From: Bacteroidota bacterium
GTDB lineage: Bacteria > Bacteroidota > Bacteroidia > Chitinophagales > UBA10324
Length of the DNA: 64,000 nucleotides
Assembly (NCBI GenBank): GCA_014190575.1
Contig: BJGQ01000002.1
Location: forward strand, 1-64,000
Direction: 5' to 3'
The notes below the pieces were generated by a model. The model worked only from the letters and a program-made list of their open reading frames with translations, was not told where the DNA came from and searched no databases. The position numbers and the translations under genes are program-made. Within the stretch, counting starts at the first letter, position 1. Each line of letters starts with the position of its first letter. Positions 1-9,185 of this stretch are shown here, in pieces.

Positions 1-1668
1 GTTGCAAACTATAATATAAATGATTCACCTGACTCGAGTTTTAGTTTAGATGGTAATGTTGAAATTGGAATTTCATATAATGATGACCAAGTATTGGCAT
101 CTTCAGTACAACCCGATGGAAAAATTATAGTTGCAGGGAAATCTAAATACGATGATGGAACTTTTAATTATAAATATAATTTTTCATTAGCACGGTTTGA
201 TACTCATGGGATTTTAGACAATGAATTTCATTCGCAAGGATTTCTGCATGCAAATGTGAGCAATGCCTGGAGCAATAATTGGGCAAGTTCTGTGTTAACG
301 CAACCTGATGGTAAAATAATTGCTGCTGGGTATGCTTATATAACTGGATTTTATAAAGACTTCGCACTTGTTCGTTATGAAGCTAATGGTAATATTGATA
401 GTGCTTTTGGAAATAACGGTATCACCACCTCAAACTTAACAGGTTTTGATTTTGGAAATTCATTAGCACAGCAATCAGATGGCAAAATTATTTTAGCTGG
501 CAGTACAGGAGTATATGATTTTGCATTAGCTCGTTATAACACAAATGGAACTTTGGATAATAGTTTTAGTTCAGATGGAGTTTTGGCAACAGATTTTCCT
601 TCTGATGATGATGAAATTAATTCTGTAATAATTCAACCTGATGGCAAAATAATTGTTGGTGGAATAACAGGAACTTATACCAATCATGATTTCGGATTAG
701 CAAGGTATAACAGTGACGGAACTTTGGATAACACATTTGGAGTTAATGGAAAAGTAATTACATCTATAGGCAGTGTTGATGATGTTTTAAAATCAATCGT
801 ATTACAACCAGATGGTAAAATTGTAGGGGCAGGTTATACAAATAATGGAATAGATAATGATTTTGTAATTGTCAGATATAATTCAAATGGAAAGTTAGAT
901 AGTAGTTTTTCTTCTGATGGAATTTTAAATTTTCCAATTGGCCAAGGTGACGATAAAGCAAGTGCTGTAGGAATTGATCCCGATGGAAAAATTATTGTAT
1001 CAGGTACAAGTTTTAATGGAATAAATAATGATTTCGCGTTAGTTAGATTACAATCAGGACTGATTATTCATCAAATTTTTGCAACCATTTGTCCGAATGA
1101 AATATTTAGTTATAACGGAAATAATTATTCCATTGCGGGCAATTATTTTATAACATTAACTGCACAAAATGGTAGTGATTCTATAGTTGGATTAACTTTA
1201 AATGTTATTCAGATTAATACATCAATAATTAATTCAGGTGATTCACTGATTGCTCTTACATCAGGAACTGTTCAATGGTTTAATTGCGCGACACAACAAA
1301 TTATTCCAGGAGCAAATGGAAATGTTTTTGTGCCATCCTCTATCGGAAATTATGCAGCTATTATCACTGAAGGGAATTGCACTATTACATCACAGTGCAT
1401 TAATACTAGTGTGAATGCTGAATTTTCACAAATGAAAAGTTTCACCATCTATCCCAACCCGACTGATGAGAATATAACCATATCACTTTCGCAACCCTGC
1501 AACAATTGCCGGATAGAAATCATCAATACACTCGGGCAAATTGTTTATGAAGAGCAAACCAATTCTCAATTATCCATTATCAATTGTCAATTACTTCCTG
1601 CCGGAATTTATTTTGTTGAACTGCTCTTTGATAAAATGACTGCAGTAAAAAAACTGGTGAAGCAATAA
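1..1668 (+). CDS. Delta-60 repeat protein with T9SS type A C-terminal sorting domain (5' truncated by window edge)
   Basis: Frame is open from base 1 upstream of the listed TTG start at 94; repeated QPDGKIIVAG...FALARYNxNGxLDxxF units; C-terminal YPNPTDENITISL...AGIYFVELLFDKMTAVKKLVKQ. Confidence 0.85.
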   Translation, partial: VANYNINDSPDSSFSLDGNVEIGISYNDDQVLASSVQPDGKIIVAGKSKYDDGTFNYKYNFSLARFDTHGILDNEFHSQGFLHANVSNAWSNNWASSVLTQPDGKIIAAGYAYITGFYKDFALVRYEANGNIDSAFGNNGITTSNLTGFDFGNSLAQQSDGKIILAGSTGVYDFALARYNTNGTLDNSFSSDGVLATDFPSDDDEINSVIIQPDGKIIVGGITGTYTNHDFGLARYNSDGTLDNTFGVNGKVITSIGSVDDVLKSIVLQPDGKIVGAGYTNNGIDNDFVIVRYNSNGKLDSSFSSDGILNFPIGQGDDKASAVGIDPDGKIIVSGTSFNGINNDFALVRLQSGLIIHQIFATICPNEIFSYNGNNYSIAGNYFITLTAQNGSDSIVGLTLNVIQINTSIINSGDSLIALTSGTVQWFNCATQQIIPGANGNVFVPSSIGNYAAIITEGNCTITSQCINTSVNAEFSQMKSFTIYPNPTDENITISLSQPCNNCRIEIINTLGQIVYEEQTNSQLSIINCQLLPAGIYFVELLFDKMTAVKKLVKQ

Positions 1669-1680
1669 AGTTGATTTCTT

Positions 1681-2154
1681 CTATAGCTTTTTGAATCGCA
1701 TAATATTTTGCAATTCAATAACATCTAATTTGTCTTTCGGGCGACCGGTCAGCATTTTATTTACAACTAAATCTGTCAGATGAATATAATTTACTGTTAG
1801 TGTTTCTGAATAAGCAAACCGAATCATGTTTTTTTCTGCATCAGCATACTTCACTCCGGTAATAAAATTAAAAATATCAATATCAACTGGCTCATTTCCT
1901 AATTTAAAGGCAAATGGTTTTTCAAAATTCAAAATCAGTATTTGTGAAATGCTATCAGCCGAAAAATTTAATGACCGAATTGCATCAAATACTTTTTGTT
2001 TATTACTTTCAATAGGTTTCACCCAAAGGTCAATATCACCGGTAGTTCTGTTGAAGCCATGAAAGTTTACTGCATATCCGCCAGCAACCATAAACTCAAC
2101 ATTATATTGAGTAAGTGCAACTATAATTTCTTCAAACTGGTCGGCCTCGCTCAT
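1681..2154 (-). CDS. Nucleotidyltransferase-fold protein (DUF6036/AbiEii-like)
   Basis: VEFMVAGGYAVNFHGFNRTTGDIDLWV resembles the GG...TxDIDLW nucleotidyltransferase motif. Confidence 0.65.
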   Translation of the reverse strand: MSEADQFEEIIVALTQYNVEFMVAGGYAVNFHGFNRTTGDIDLWVKPIESNKQKVFDAIRSLNFSADSISQILILNFEKPFAFKLGNEPVDIDIFNFITGVKYADAEKNMIRFAYSETLTVNYIHLTDLVVNKMLTGRPKDKLDVIELQNIMRFKKL

Positions 2155-2431
2155 TCACTTTAAGTTTTGTCATACTGAAAACTTTTTTGATTGGCAACCA
2201 CTTACCATCGGAATCCAAAAATTCTTTGTAAGTAATTTTACGCAGAACATTCAATTGATTCAATAATTCATGATGCGACATAGCGGCCATTTTTTTCAAT
2301 TGTTGGTCACCCATTTCATCTAATGATGAAAAAAATTGAATGGTGCTGTTTGATTCAGGTTTCTGAAACGAATAGTCAGCAATAGGTTCATTAACCTTAT
2401 TTTCTTCTTCCTTATTTTTTTTGGTGTTCAT
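2132..2431 (-). CDS. Hypothetical protein, overlaps the downstream nucleotidyltransferase gene
   Basis: ORF 2132..2470 with a more natural internal Met (MNTKKNKEEE) at 2431; 23-bp overlap with the next gene. Confidence 0.55.
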   Translation of the reverse strand: MNTKKNKEEENKVNEPIADYSFQKPESNSTIQFFSSLDEMGDQQLKKMAAMSHHELLNQLNVLRKITYKEFLDSDGKWLPIKKVFSMTKLKVNERGRPV

Positions 2432-2494
2432 GAAATACAAATTTAGAATTTTATATGGACTTAAAATCAAATGGGTATTGAACTAATAATTAAA

Positions 2495-2968
2495 TCATTC
2501 CAATTCCTCCACCTGCTTTTTAAAATCATATTGCAGGTCTTCGTGCATGCTTGAAATAAACTTGTTTATCTTTTTTAGCTGCGCCGTATATAAATTTGAA
2601 AGAGCTGTGCTCTCCTGATACTTAATTCCGGAATTGTTCAGTTTCGTGCAATAATAAATCAATAACTCAACGGCGGTTTGAGGTATTCCTGAGTAGCGGA
2701 TGTGTTTGTTAATGTTGCGCAATATTTTTCGTAAAGTCTTTTTCGCCCAATACAGATTGGCTGAATTTATTTCTTCAAACTGCAAATCAATTTCTGATTT
2801 TATATCTCGTATGTAATCTTCTTCGTTCTGCTCTTCAAACAAAAGATAGGTGAGCAGTTCCTTGTTTTCTTTTTTAAACCGACCTAACCTCAAACACAAT
2901 TCAAGCAATTGCTTATTGCTGTGATTAGAAAGTTCTTTTTTAATATCGCTGAGTGTGGCCGCCTTCAT
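2495..2968 (-). CDS. Hypothetical protein (DUF6155-like)
   Basis: 157-aa ORF, MKAATLSDIKKELSNHSNKQLLELCLRLGRFKKENKELLTYLLFEE. Confidence 0.6.
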   Translation of the reverse strand: MKAATLSDIKKELSNHSNKQLLELCLRLGRFKKENKELLTYLLFEEQNEEDYIRDIKSEIDLQFEEINSANLYWAKKTLRKILRNINKHIRYSGIPQTAVELLIYYCTKLNNSGIKYQESTALSNLYTAQLKKINKFISSMHEDLQYDFKKQVEELE

Positions 2969-3063
2969 TGCCGCAAAGAGAAAAAATACTCAGCCATTTT
3001 TTGCATCTGATTATTAATAATTTTAGTTCGCGCATTCAGTAGACTACTTCGTAAAATTAATCT

Positions 3064-3112
3064 TCCTTAAAACCTCACCCCTAACCCCTCTCCGAAAAGG
3101 AGAGGGGAACAG
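3064..3112. repeat. Intergenic palindromic repeat CCTCACCCCTAACCCCTCTCCgaaaaGGAGAGGGG
   Basis: CCCCTCTCC / GGAGAGGGG inverted repeat, GC-rich island in AT-rich intergenic DNA. Confidence 0.7.
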
Positions 3113-3215
3113 ACACGAAATTTTTTCTTGCTGTTATTTTCCAAAGAAGTCTAGTATAAAATTTCTAAAGAAATAGCAATGATTTTACTTGCTGCACGAA
3201 TTAAATTTTCACTAT

Positions 3216-3223
3216 TACATTTG
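3216..3223 (+). promoter_or_regulatory. Possible Bacteroidota -7 element TAcaTTTG upstream of the aldolase gene
   Basis: TACATTTG matches TAnnTTTG; the upstream TTG is further away than usual, so weak. Confidence 0.3.
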
Positions 3224-3247
3224 TCCCCCTCATAGAAAAAAACGCTT

Positions 3248-4309
3248 ATGGCAAACATTGATAAGATTACCAGTCTCCTCGGCGAAAACGCTTCGAGTTT
3301 ATTAGACCATGTGTGTGGCACTATTGATAAAAAAATGTTGCATACACCGGGGCCTGATGTGATTGATCGCATCTGGCAGCAAACCGATCGCAACCCTCAA
3401 GTGCTGCGCAGTTTGCAGGCGATATATGGTCACGGTCGTTTAGCAGATACAGGTTATGTATCCATTCTCCCGGTAGATCAGGGAATTGAACACAGCGCCG
3501 GTGCATCGTTCGCACCAAACCCTGCTTACTTCGATCCTGAAAATATTGTGAAGTTGGCGATTGATGGAGGATGCAATGCAGTGGCAACAACTTTCGGTGT
3601 GCTCGCTTCGGTATCGCGCAAGTACGCGCACAAAATCCCTTTCATTGTAAAGGTCAACCACAATGAATTTTTAACTTATCCGAATCAGTACGATCAAATC
3701 ATGTTTGGCACAGTGGAAGAAGCATGGAACTTAGGAGCAACAGCAATTGGGGCAACTATTTATTATGGTTCTCCCGAATCAACAAGACAAATTCAGGAAG
3801 TAGCTCAGGCATTTGAATACGCGCATGATTTAGGAATGGCAACTGTTCTTTGGTGTTATCTGCGTAATTCAGGATTTAAAAAAGACGGAGTGGATTATCA
3901 TGCAAGTGCTGATTTAACCGGTCAGGCAAATCATTTGGGAGTTACCATCAAAGCTGATGTTATAAAACAAAAATTACCAACTAACAACGGAGGTTATACT
4001 GCTTTGAATTTTGGTAAAACACATGCAAAAGTTTACCGCGATTTAACTACTGATCATCCAATTGATTTGTGTCGTTACCAGGTTGCGAATTGTTACATGG
4101 GTCGCATTGGATTAATTAATTCAGGGGGAGAATCAAAGGGTGCTAGTGATTTGGCTGAAGCAGTTCATACAGCGGTAGTAAATAAGCGTGCAGGAGGAAC
4201 CGGATTAATCAGCGGTCGAAAAGCATTTCAAAAACCAATGAAGGATGGTATTGAATTACTGAACGCCATTCAGGATGTTTACTTGGAAAAGAAAATTGAT
4301 TTAGCGTAA
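3248..4309 (+). CDS. fbaB: Class I fructose-bisphosphate aldolase (DhnA-type)
   Basis: [46 protein letters not shown]. Confidence 0.9.
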   Translation: MANIDKITSLLGENASSLLDHVCGTIDKKMLHTPGPDVIDRIWQQTDRNPQVLRSLQAIYGHGRLADTGYVSILPVDQGIEHSAGASFAPNPAYFDPENIVKLAIDGGCNAVATTFGVLASVSRKYAHKIPFIVKVNHNEFLTYPNQYDQIMFGTVEEAWNLGATAIGATIYYGSPESTRQIQEVAQAFEYAHDLGMATVLWCYLRNSGFKKDGVDYHASADLTGQANHLGVTIKADVIKQKLPTNNGGYTALNFGKTHAKVYRDLTTDHPIDLCRYQVANCYMGRIGLINSGGESKGASDLAEAVHTAVVNKRAGGTGLISGRKAFQKPMKDGIELLNAIQDVYLEKKIDLA

Positions 4310-4310
4310 G

Positions 4311-4424
4311 GGAGCAATTAGCTATTAGCATTTAGCACTAAGGTTAAATTTTAATTCCTAGCAAAAAGCTAATTGCTAACCGCTAAACCCTAATTACTAA
4401 CAGCTAAAAATTAAAAGCTAACAC
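4311..4424. repeat. Intergenic TAGC/GCTA word array
   Basis: agctattagcatttagc ... agctaattgctaaccgctaaaccctaattactaacagct. Confidence 0.6.
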
Positions 4425-5282
4425 ATGGCATGGTTTAAAAGAGATAAGCAGGGAATACTGACTTCAACCGAAGAGAAGTTAGAAGTACCAGATGGTGTTT
4501 GGTGGCAATGTACATCGTGCAAAAAAACCATTCCGACCAGTGATCTCACTGATAATAAATATGTATGCCCTAATTGTAATTATCACGCACGAATAAACTC
4601 AGTTGAATACTTTGATATCATTTATGATGAAGGAACTGTAAAAAAATTATTTGAAGATTTAGAACCTCGTGATTTTTTAGGATTCAATGATTTGAAATCT
4701 TACAAAGACCGATTAGCTGATACGATAAAAAAAGTAAATGTGAGTGAGGCGTTAACAGTTGGTTCCGGTAAAGTAAACGGACACAAACTTGTAACCTGTT
4801 GCATGAATTTTAATTTCATTGGAGGCTCAATGGGTAGCGTGGTTGGAGAACGGATATCGAAGGCGATTGATTACTGTGTAGAGAAAAAATATCCATTATT
4901 AATTATCAGCAAATCAGGTGGAGCGCGAATGATGGAATCAGCATTCAGTTTAATGCAGATGGCAAAAACATCAGCGAAACTTACCCGGTTAGCCGCAGCA
5001 AAATTGCCATACATTTCATTAATGACTGATCCAACAACTGGTGGTGTAACTGCATCATACGCCATGCTCGGCGATATGAATATTGCTGAGCCAAACGCAT
5101 TGATTGGATTTGCCGGTCCGCGAGTGATAAAAGAAACAATTGGAAAAGATTTACCAAAAGGATTTCAGCGTTCCGAGTTTGTATTGGAACATGGTTTTCT
5201 TGATTTCATTGTTGACCGAAAAGATTTGAAAAAAAGTTTGACAGATATTATTGAACTGTTAATGAACAAAATTCAAAAGTGA
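4425..5282 (+). CDS. accD: Acetyl-CoA carboxylase carboxyltransferase subunit beta
   Basis: Zn ribbon CTSCKKTI...CPNCNYHARI; NFNFIGGSMGSVVGERISKAIDY; SGGARMMES. Confidence 0.95.
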   Translation: MAWFKRDKQGILTSTEEKLEVPDGVWWQCTSCKKTIPTSDLTDNKYVCPNCNYHARINSVEYFDIIYDEGTVKKLFEDLEPRDFLGFNDLKSYKDRLADTIKKVNVSEALTVGSGKVNGHKLVTCCMNFNFIGGSMGSVVGERISKAIDYCVEKKYPLLIISKSGGARMMESAFSLMQMAKTSAKLTRLAAAKLPYISLMTDPTTGGVTASYAMLGDMNIAEPNALIGFAGPRVIKETIGKDLPKGFQRSEFVLEHGFLDFIVDRKDLKKSLTDIIELLMNKIQK

Positions 5283-5322
5283 TTGTTGCACTTCTCATTA
5301 ATAACAAAATCAAAAATCTAAA

Positions 5323-5952
5323 ATGGTCTTAGTTGGAAAAAAAGCACCGCTCTTCAAGGCAAAAGCGGTTGTAAACGGTGGCGAAATAATTGACAATTTT
5401 TCGCTCGAGCAATTCATTGGAAAAAAATATGTCATCTTCTTTTTTTACCCATTGGATTTCACATTTGTATGCCCAACCGAACTCATTGCGTTTCAAAATC
5501 GAATTGCTGAATTTGAACAACGCAATTGCGCACTTGTTGCCTGTTCTGTTGATTCCCATCAATCACATTGGGCATGGTTGCAAACCGAACAAAATAAAGG
5601 TGGAATAAAAGGAGTGAGCTATCCGATTGTTTCAGACCTTGCAAAAACCATTGCCAAAAATTACGATGTGCTTGCTGGATATTATTCTATGAACGATGAG
5701 GGCGAAGAAACTTTTGAAGGAAAAGCGGAAGCCTATCGTGGTTTGTTTCTTATTGATCTGAAGGGTAATGTTCGTCACCAGGTAGTAAATGATACGCCAC
5801 TCGGTAGAAGCGTGGATGAAACCCTTCGCATGCTGGATGCATTGCAATTCACTGAAGAGTATGGTGAAGTTTGCCCTATTGATTGGAAACCCGGAAAAAA
5901 GGCATTATCAGAAACTCACGAAAGCATTGCCGAATATTTAGGTTCGAAATAG
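5323..5952 (+). CDS. Peroxiredoxin (AhpC/Prx1 type)
   Basis: FFYPLDFTFVCPTELIAF and C-terminal GEVCPIDWKPG. Confidence 0.93.
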   Translation: MVLVGKKAPLFKAKAVVNGGEIIDNFSLEQFIGKKYVIFFFYPLDFTFVCPTELIAFQNRIAEFEQRNCALVACSVDSHQSHWAWLQTEQNKGGIKGVSYPIVSDLAKTIAKNYDVLAGYYSMNDEGEETFEGKAEAYRGLFLIDLKGNVRHQVVNDTPLGRSVDETLRMLDALQFTEEYGEVCPIDWKPGKKALSETHESIAEYLGSK

Positions 5953-5975
5953 TTCAATAAAAATTCAAATAAATT

Positions 5976-6010
5976 TTGCCTTCACTTGATAATCAAGTGA
6001 AGGCAATTTT
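5976..6010 (+). terminator. Intrinsic terminator
   Basis: TTGCCTTCACTTGA-taa-TCAAGTGAAGGCAA followed by TTTTATTT. Confidence 0.8.
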
Positions 6011-6097
6011 ATTTAATAAGGTGAATAATTATTTAACATGTAAATTATATTTCTGTTTTTATCGCTTCTATATTTACCGCCATCAAAAAAAATTATC

Positions 6098-6709
6098 ATG
6101 TCGGTTTACAAATTCAGAGTGGCTTTTGAAGAAGATGAAAATATTTATCGTGACATTGAAATTCAACCTTCACAAACCATGAAGGAATTGAATGCAATAA
6201 TCTCGAGTGCTTTTGCATTGCCAGAAAAAAGTTCGTGTCGCATGTTTCGCAGTAACGACAACTGGCATAAACAAGATGAAATGGATTTGAATCCTAAGGC
6301 AATTAAAAAAGGGAAAAATGTTTTGATGCCAATGATTATTCATTTTATTGATGATCCACATCAGCGATTTCTTTATGAATTTGAAACACCAAAACAATCA
6401 TTCAGTTTGCTGATTGAATTAATAAGTATTAATACAGTTGCAAAAGCTGGAGAAACTTATCCAAAGGTTTTAAAATCTGTTGGACCATCACCTGTTAAGA
6501 AAGAAGATTTAATGGCGCACCTTTCTAAAAAAGTAGTGGAAGATGATGAATTGGTTTATGGAGTTGATAAGGAAGAAGATGACATTGAAGGAATGGGCCA
6601 AGAAGGGGAAGAAGGCGAGGAGGTAGAAGGAGAATTAGCCGATGATATGCCTGATGAATTTGGTGGAGAGTTTAATATGGAAGAAGGCGCTGAAGATTTT
6701 AAAGAATAA
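6098..6709 (+). CDS. pRiA4b ORF-3-like protein with acidic C-terminal tail
   Basis: MSVYKFRVAFEEDENIYRDIEIQPSQTMKELNAIISSAF...; Glu/Asp-rich C-terminus; stop overlaps the miaA start by 1 bp. Confidence 0.6.
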   Translation: MSVYKFRVAFEEDENIYRDIEIQPSQTMKELNAIISSAFALPEKSSCRMFRSNDNWHKQDEMDLNPKAIKKGKNVLMPMIIHFIDDPHQRFLYEFETPKQSFSLLIELISINTVAKAGETYPKVLKSVGPSPVKKEDLMAHLSKKVVEDDELVYGVDKEEDDIEGMGQEGEEGEEVEGELADDMPDEFGGEFNMEEGAEDFKE

Positions 6710-7629
6710 TGGAGAACTCGGAAATTATTTCCGGAATAAAAAATAAAGAGCACACATTAATTGTAATTGCAGGGGCTACTGCTTCAGGTAAAACTGATTT
6801 AGCTATTCAATTGGCATTACAATTTCAAACCGAAATTATTTCTGCTGATGCACGGCAGTTTTATCGCGAGATGAATATCGGTACAGCAAAACCTACTGCT
6901 TCGCAATTGCACAAAGTGAATCATCATTTTATTGATTCACTTTCTATTCATGATGATTACAGCGCCGGAAAATTTCGTGATGATGCATTGCTGTTGCTTA
7001 ATAATTTATTTTCAAAACATAAAATAGTTGTGATGGTTGGTGGAAGCGGATTATTTATTCGCGCTGTGCTGAATGGTTTTGATGATATTCCTGAAGTGAG
7101 TGTTGAAGTAAAAGAAAAAGTGAAAAACATTTATGAAGAAAAAGGAATTATTGGATTGCAGGAACATTTAAAGGAATCAGATATTGATTATTACAACGAA
7201 GTTGATTTGCAAAATCCGTATCGATTAATGCGCGCTTTGGAAATTTGTATTTCAAGCGGTCAGCCATTTTCTTCTTTCAGAAAAGGAACAAAGACGCAAA
7301 ATAATTATAATGTCAACTACTTTGTATTGGATGTTGAGAAACAGGAATTGTATAACCGGATTAATAATCGGGTAGATGATATGATGAAAGCCGGATTGCT
7401 GGAAGAAGCAACATCACTTTTCGAATTTCGTAATTTGAATGCGTTGAATACAGTTGGGTACAAAGAATTGTTTGAACACTTCGATGGAAAACTTTCTCTT
7501 GAAACTGCCATTGAAAAAATAAAACAGCACACTCGCAATTATGCAAAGCGACAATTAACCTGGTATCGGAAAGAATCGGAAGCGCAATGGAAAACTGCCG
7601 AAGAAATAATTACTTTTAATAAAATTTAA
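6709..7629 (+). CDS. miaA: tRNA dimethylallyltransferase
   Basis: VIAGATASGKTDLAIQLA, ISADARQFYREMNIGTAKPT, HTRNYAKRQLTWYRK. Confidence 0.95.
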   Translation: MENSEIISGIKNKEHTLIVIAGATASGKTDLAIQLALQFQTEIISADARQFYREMNIGTAKPTASQLHKVNHHFIDSLSIHDDYSAGKFRDDALLLLNNLFSKHKIVVMVGGSGLFIRAVLNGFDDIPEVSVEVKEKVKNIYEEKGIIGLQEHLKESDIDYYNEVDLQNPYRLMRALEICISSGQPFSSFRKGTKTQNNYNVNYFVLDVEKQELYNRINNRVDDMMKAGLLEEATSLFEFRNLNALNTVGYKELFEHFDGKLSLETAIEKIKQHTRNYAKRQLTWYRKESEAQWKTAEEIITFNKI

Positions 7630-7685
7630 AATCAATAAAATATTTCAAACCAAACTCCGTCTTTCATTTCACAACGAAAACGAAA

Positions 7686-8255
7686 ATGGTTATTTCGAAA
7701 AACATGGGCGCTTCGCGACAACAACAAATAACTGATGCGGTTAAAGAATACAGCCGGAAATTATTTGGCTTTGTGCGCAAGCGTGTTGCCACTGATGAAG
7801 ATGCTGAAGACCTGGTTCAGGATGTATTTCAGCAAATGATAATTACCAGTTTGAACGAACCAATTGAACAGGTATCAGCTTGGCTTTATCGCGTTGCTGG
7901 GAATAAGGTGATTGATTGGTATAGGAAAAAGAAAACAATTCCACTCGAAAATTTCGCCATCGAAAATGAAGAAGGCGATATGGTTATTCCTGATTATTTA
8001 TTTTCAGATAAAGGAGGAATGCCCGATGATTTATTAAACCGTCAAATTTTCTGGGACATGCTGCACGATGCCTTGGCTGAATTACCCGAAGAACAACGAG
8101 AAGTTTTTGTCATGCACGAATTAGAAGGGTTGAGTTTTAAGCAAATTGAAAAAGCAACAGGTGCCAATCAAAATACTTTGCTTTCACGAAAACGATATGC
8201 AGTAGTTCACTTGCGAAACAGATTGCAACAATACTTTAACGAGTTTTTTAATTAA
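7686..8255 (+). CDS. RNA polymerase sigma factor, sigma-70/ECF family
   Basis: DEDAEDLVQDVFQQM, WLYRVAGNKVIDWYRKKK, ELPEEQREVFVMHELEGLSFKQIEKATG. Confidence 0.93.
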   Translation: MVISKNMGASRQQQITDAVKEYSRKLFGFVRKRVATDEDAEDLVQDVFQQMIITSLNEPIEQVSAWLYRVAGNKVIDWYRKKKTIPLENFAIENEEGDMVIPDYLFSDKGGMPDDLLNRQIFWDMLHDALAELPEEQREVFVMHELEGLSFKQIEKATGANQNTLLSRKRYAVVHLRNRLQQYFNEFFN

Positions 8256-8269
8256 TTAAATTTATAATC

Positions 8270-8650
8270 ATGAAAATGTTCTGGGTAAAAAAAATAATAA
8301 AGGGAATAGTTTTATTCCTCGTGTTTGCTACTTTGTTTTCATTTGTAGTAATGTGGTTGTGGAACATGATAATTCCTTCAGTAACAGGTTGGACAGTTCT
8401 TACTTTCTGGCAAGCCGCAGGATTAATTGTATTGAGCAAAATATTATTTGGTTTCCGAGGTGGATGGGGACGGCATTGGGGAGGTCATCCGCGGCATAAT
8501 TATTTCTGGAAAAATAAATGGGACGAAAAATTATCGCACATGACTCCAGATGAGCGTGAGAAAATTAAGAATATGTGGAGTAAACATTTTTGCAACTGGC
8601 AGGAAGAACCTAAACAATCAGTTACTGAAAATCAATCTGCTTCCTCTTAA
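8270..8650 (+). CDS. Small membrane protein with Gly/His/Trp-rich linker, adjacent to ECF sigma gene
   Basis: Two hydrophobic segments, FRGGWGRHWGGHPRHNYFWKNKW, then LSHMTPDEREKIKNMW. Confidence 0.7.
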   Translation: MKMFWVKKIIKGIVLFLVFATLFSFVVMWLWNMIIPSVTGWTVLTFWQAAGLIVLSKILFGFRGGWGRHWGGHPRHNYFWKNKWDEKLSHMTPDEREKIKNMWSKHFCNWQEEPKQSVTENQSASS

Positions 8651-8800
8651 ATTTCATATTATTTTAATTGATAGTTGAATTAGCATTTCTGAATTCAACA
8701 TTAATTTCAATGTGTTGAAACTTTCTTAACTTTTATTTGAAGTCATTGTTCACATTTGCATAAGAAAATAATTCAACACAAAAAATAAAAATTTAAGAAC

Positions 8801-9118
8801 ATGGCATTAGAAATAACAGACGCGAATTTTAAGACAACAATTATGGATAGCGAAAAAGTTGCAATAGTTGACTTTTGGGCTGAATGGTGCGGACCTTGCC
8901 GGATGATTGGTCCGATTGTAGAAGAACTTTCAAAAGAATATGCTGATACTGCAGTAATAGGAAAATTAAATGTCGATAATAATCCTGAAGTTTCCACTGA
9001 GTTTGGCGTCCGTAGTATTCCAACAATTTTATTTTTCAAGGGTGGAAAATTAGTGGACAAGCAAGTTGGTGTTGTTCCAAAATCAGTATTAGAAGGAAAA
9101 TTAAAACTACACATGTAA
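8801..9118 (+). CDS. trxA: Thioredoxin
   Basis: VDFWAEWCGPCRMIGPIVEELSKEY. Confidence 0.96.
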   Translation: MALEITDANFKTTIMDSEKVAIVDFWAEWCGPCRMIGPIVEELSKEYADTAVIGKLNVDNNPEVSTEFGVRSIPTILFFKGGKLVDKQVGVVPKSVLEGKLKLHM

Positions 9119-9144
9119 AAGAAATACAAAACAAAATCGTTCAT

Positions 9145-9174
9145 AAAGCTCTTTCATTTCTGAAAGAGCTTTTT
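9145..9174 (+). terminator. Intrinsic terminator
   Basis: AAAGCTCTTTCA-tttc-TGAAAGAGCTTT then T-rich. Confidence 0.75.
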
Positions 9175-9185
9175 AGTTTTACTCC

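Noticed and set aside
5938-5955. T-loop-like ggttcgaaat string suggesting a tRNA
   Set aside because: It is the end of the peroxiredoxin CDS; no cloverleaf can be drawn around it.
8773-9144. 123-aa minus-strand ORF opposite trxA
   Set aside because: Shadow ORF of a clear thioredoxin gene; composition lacks coding character.
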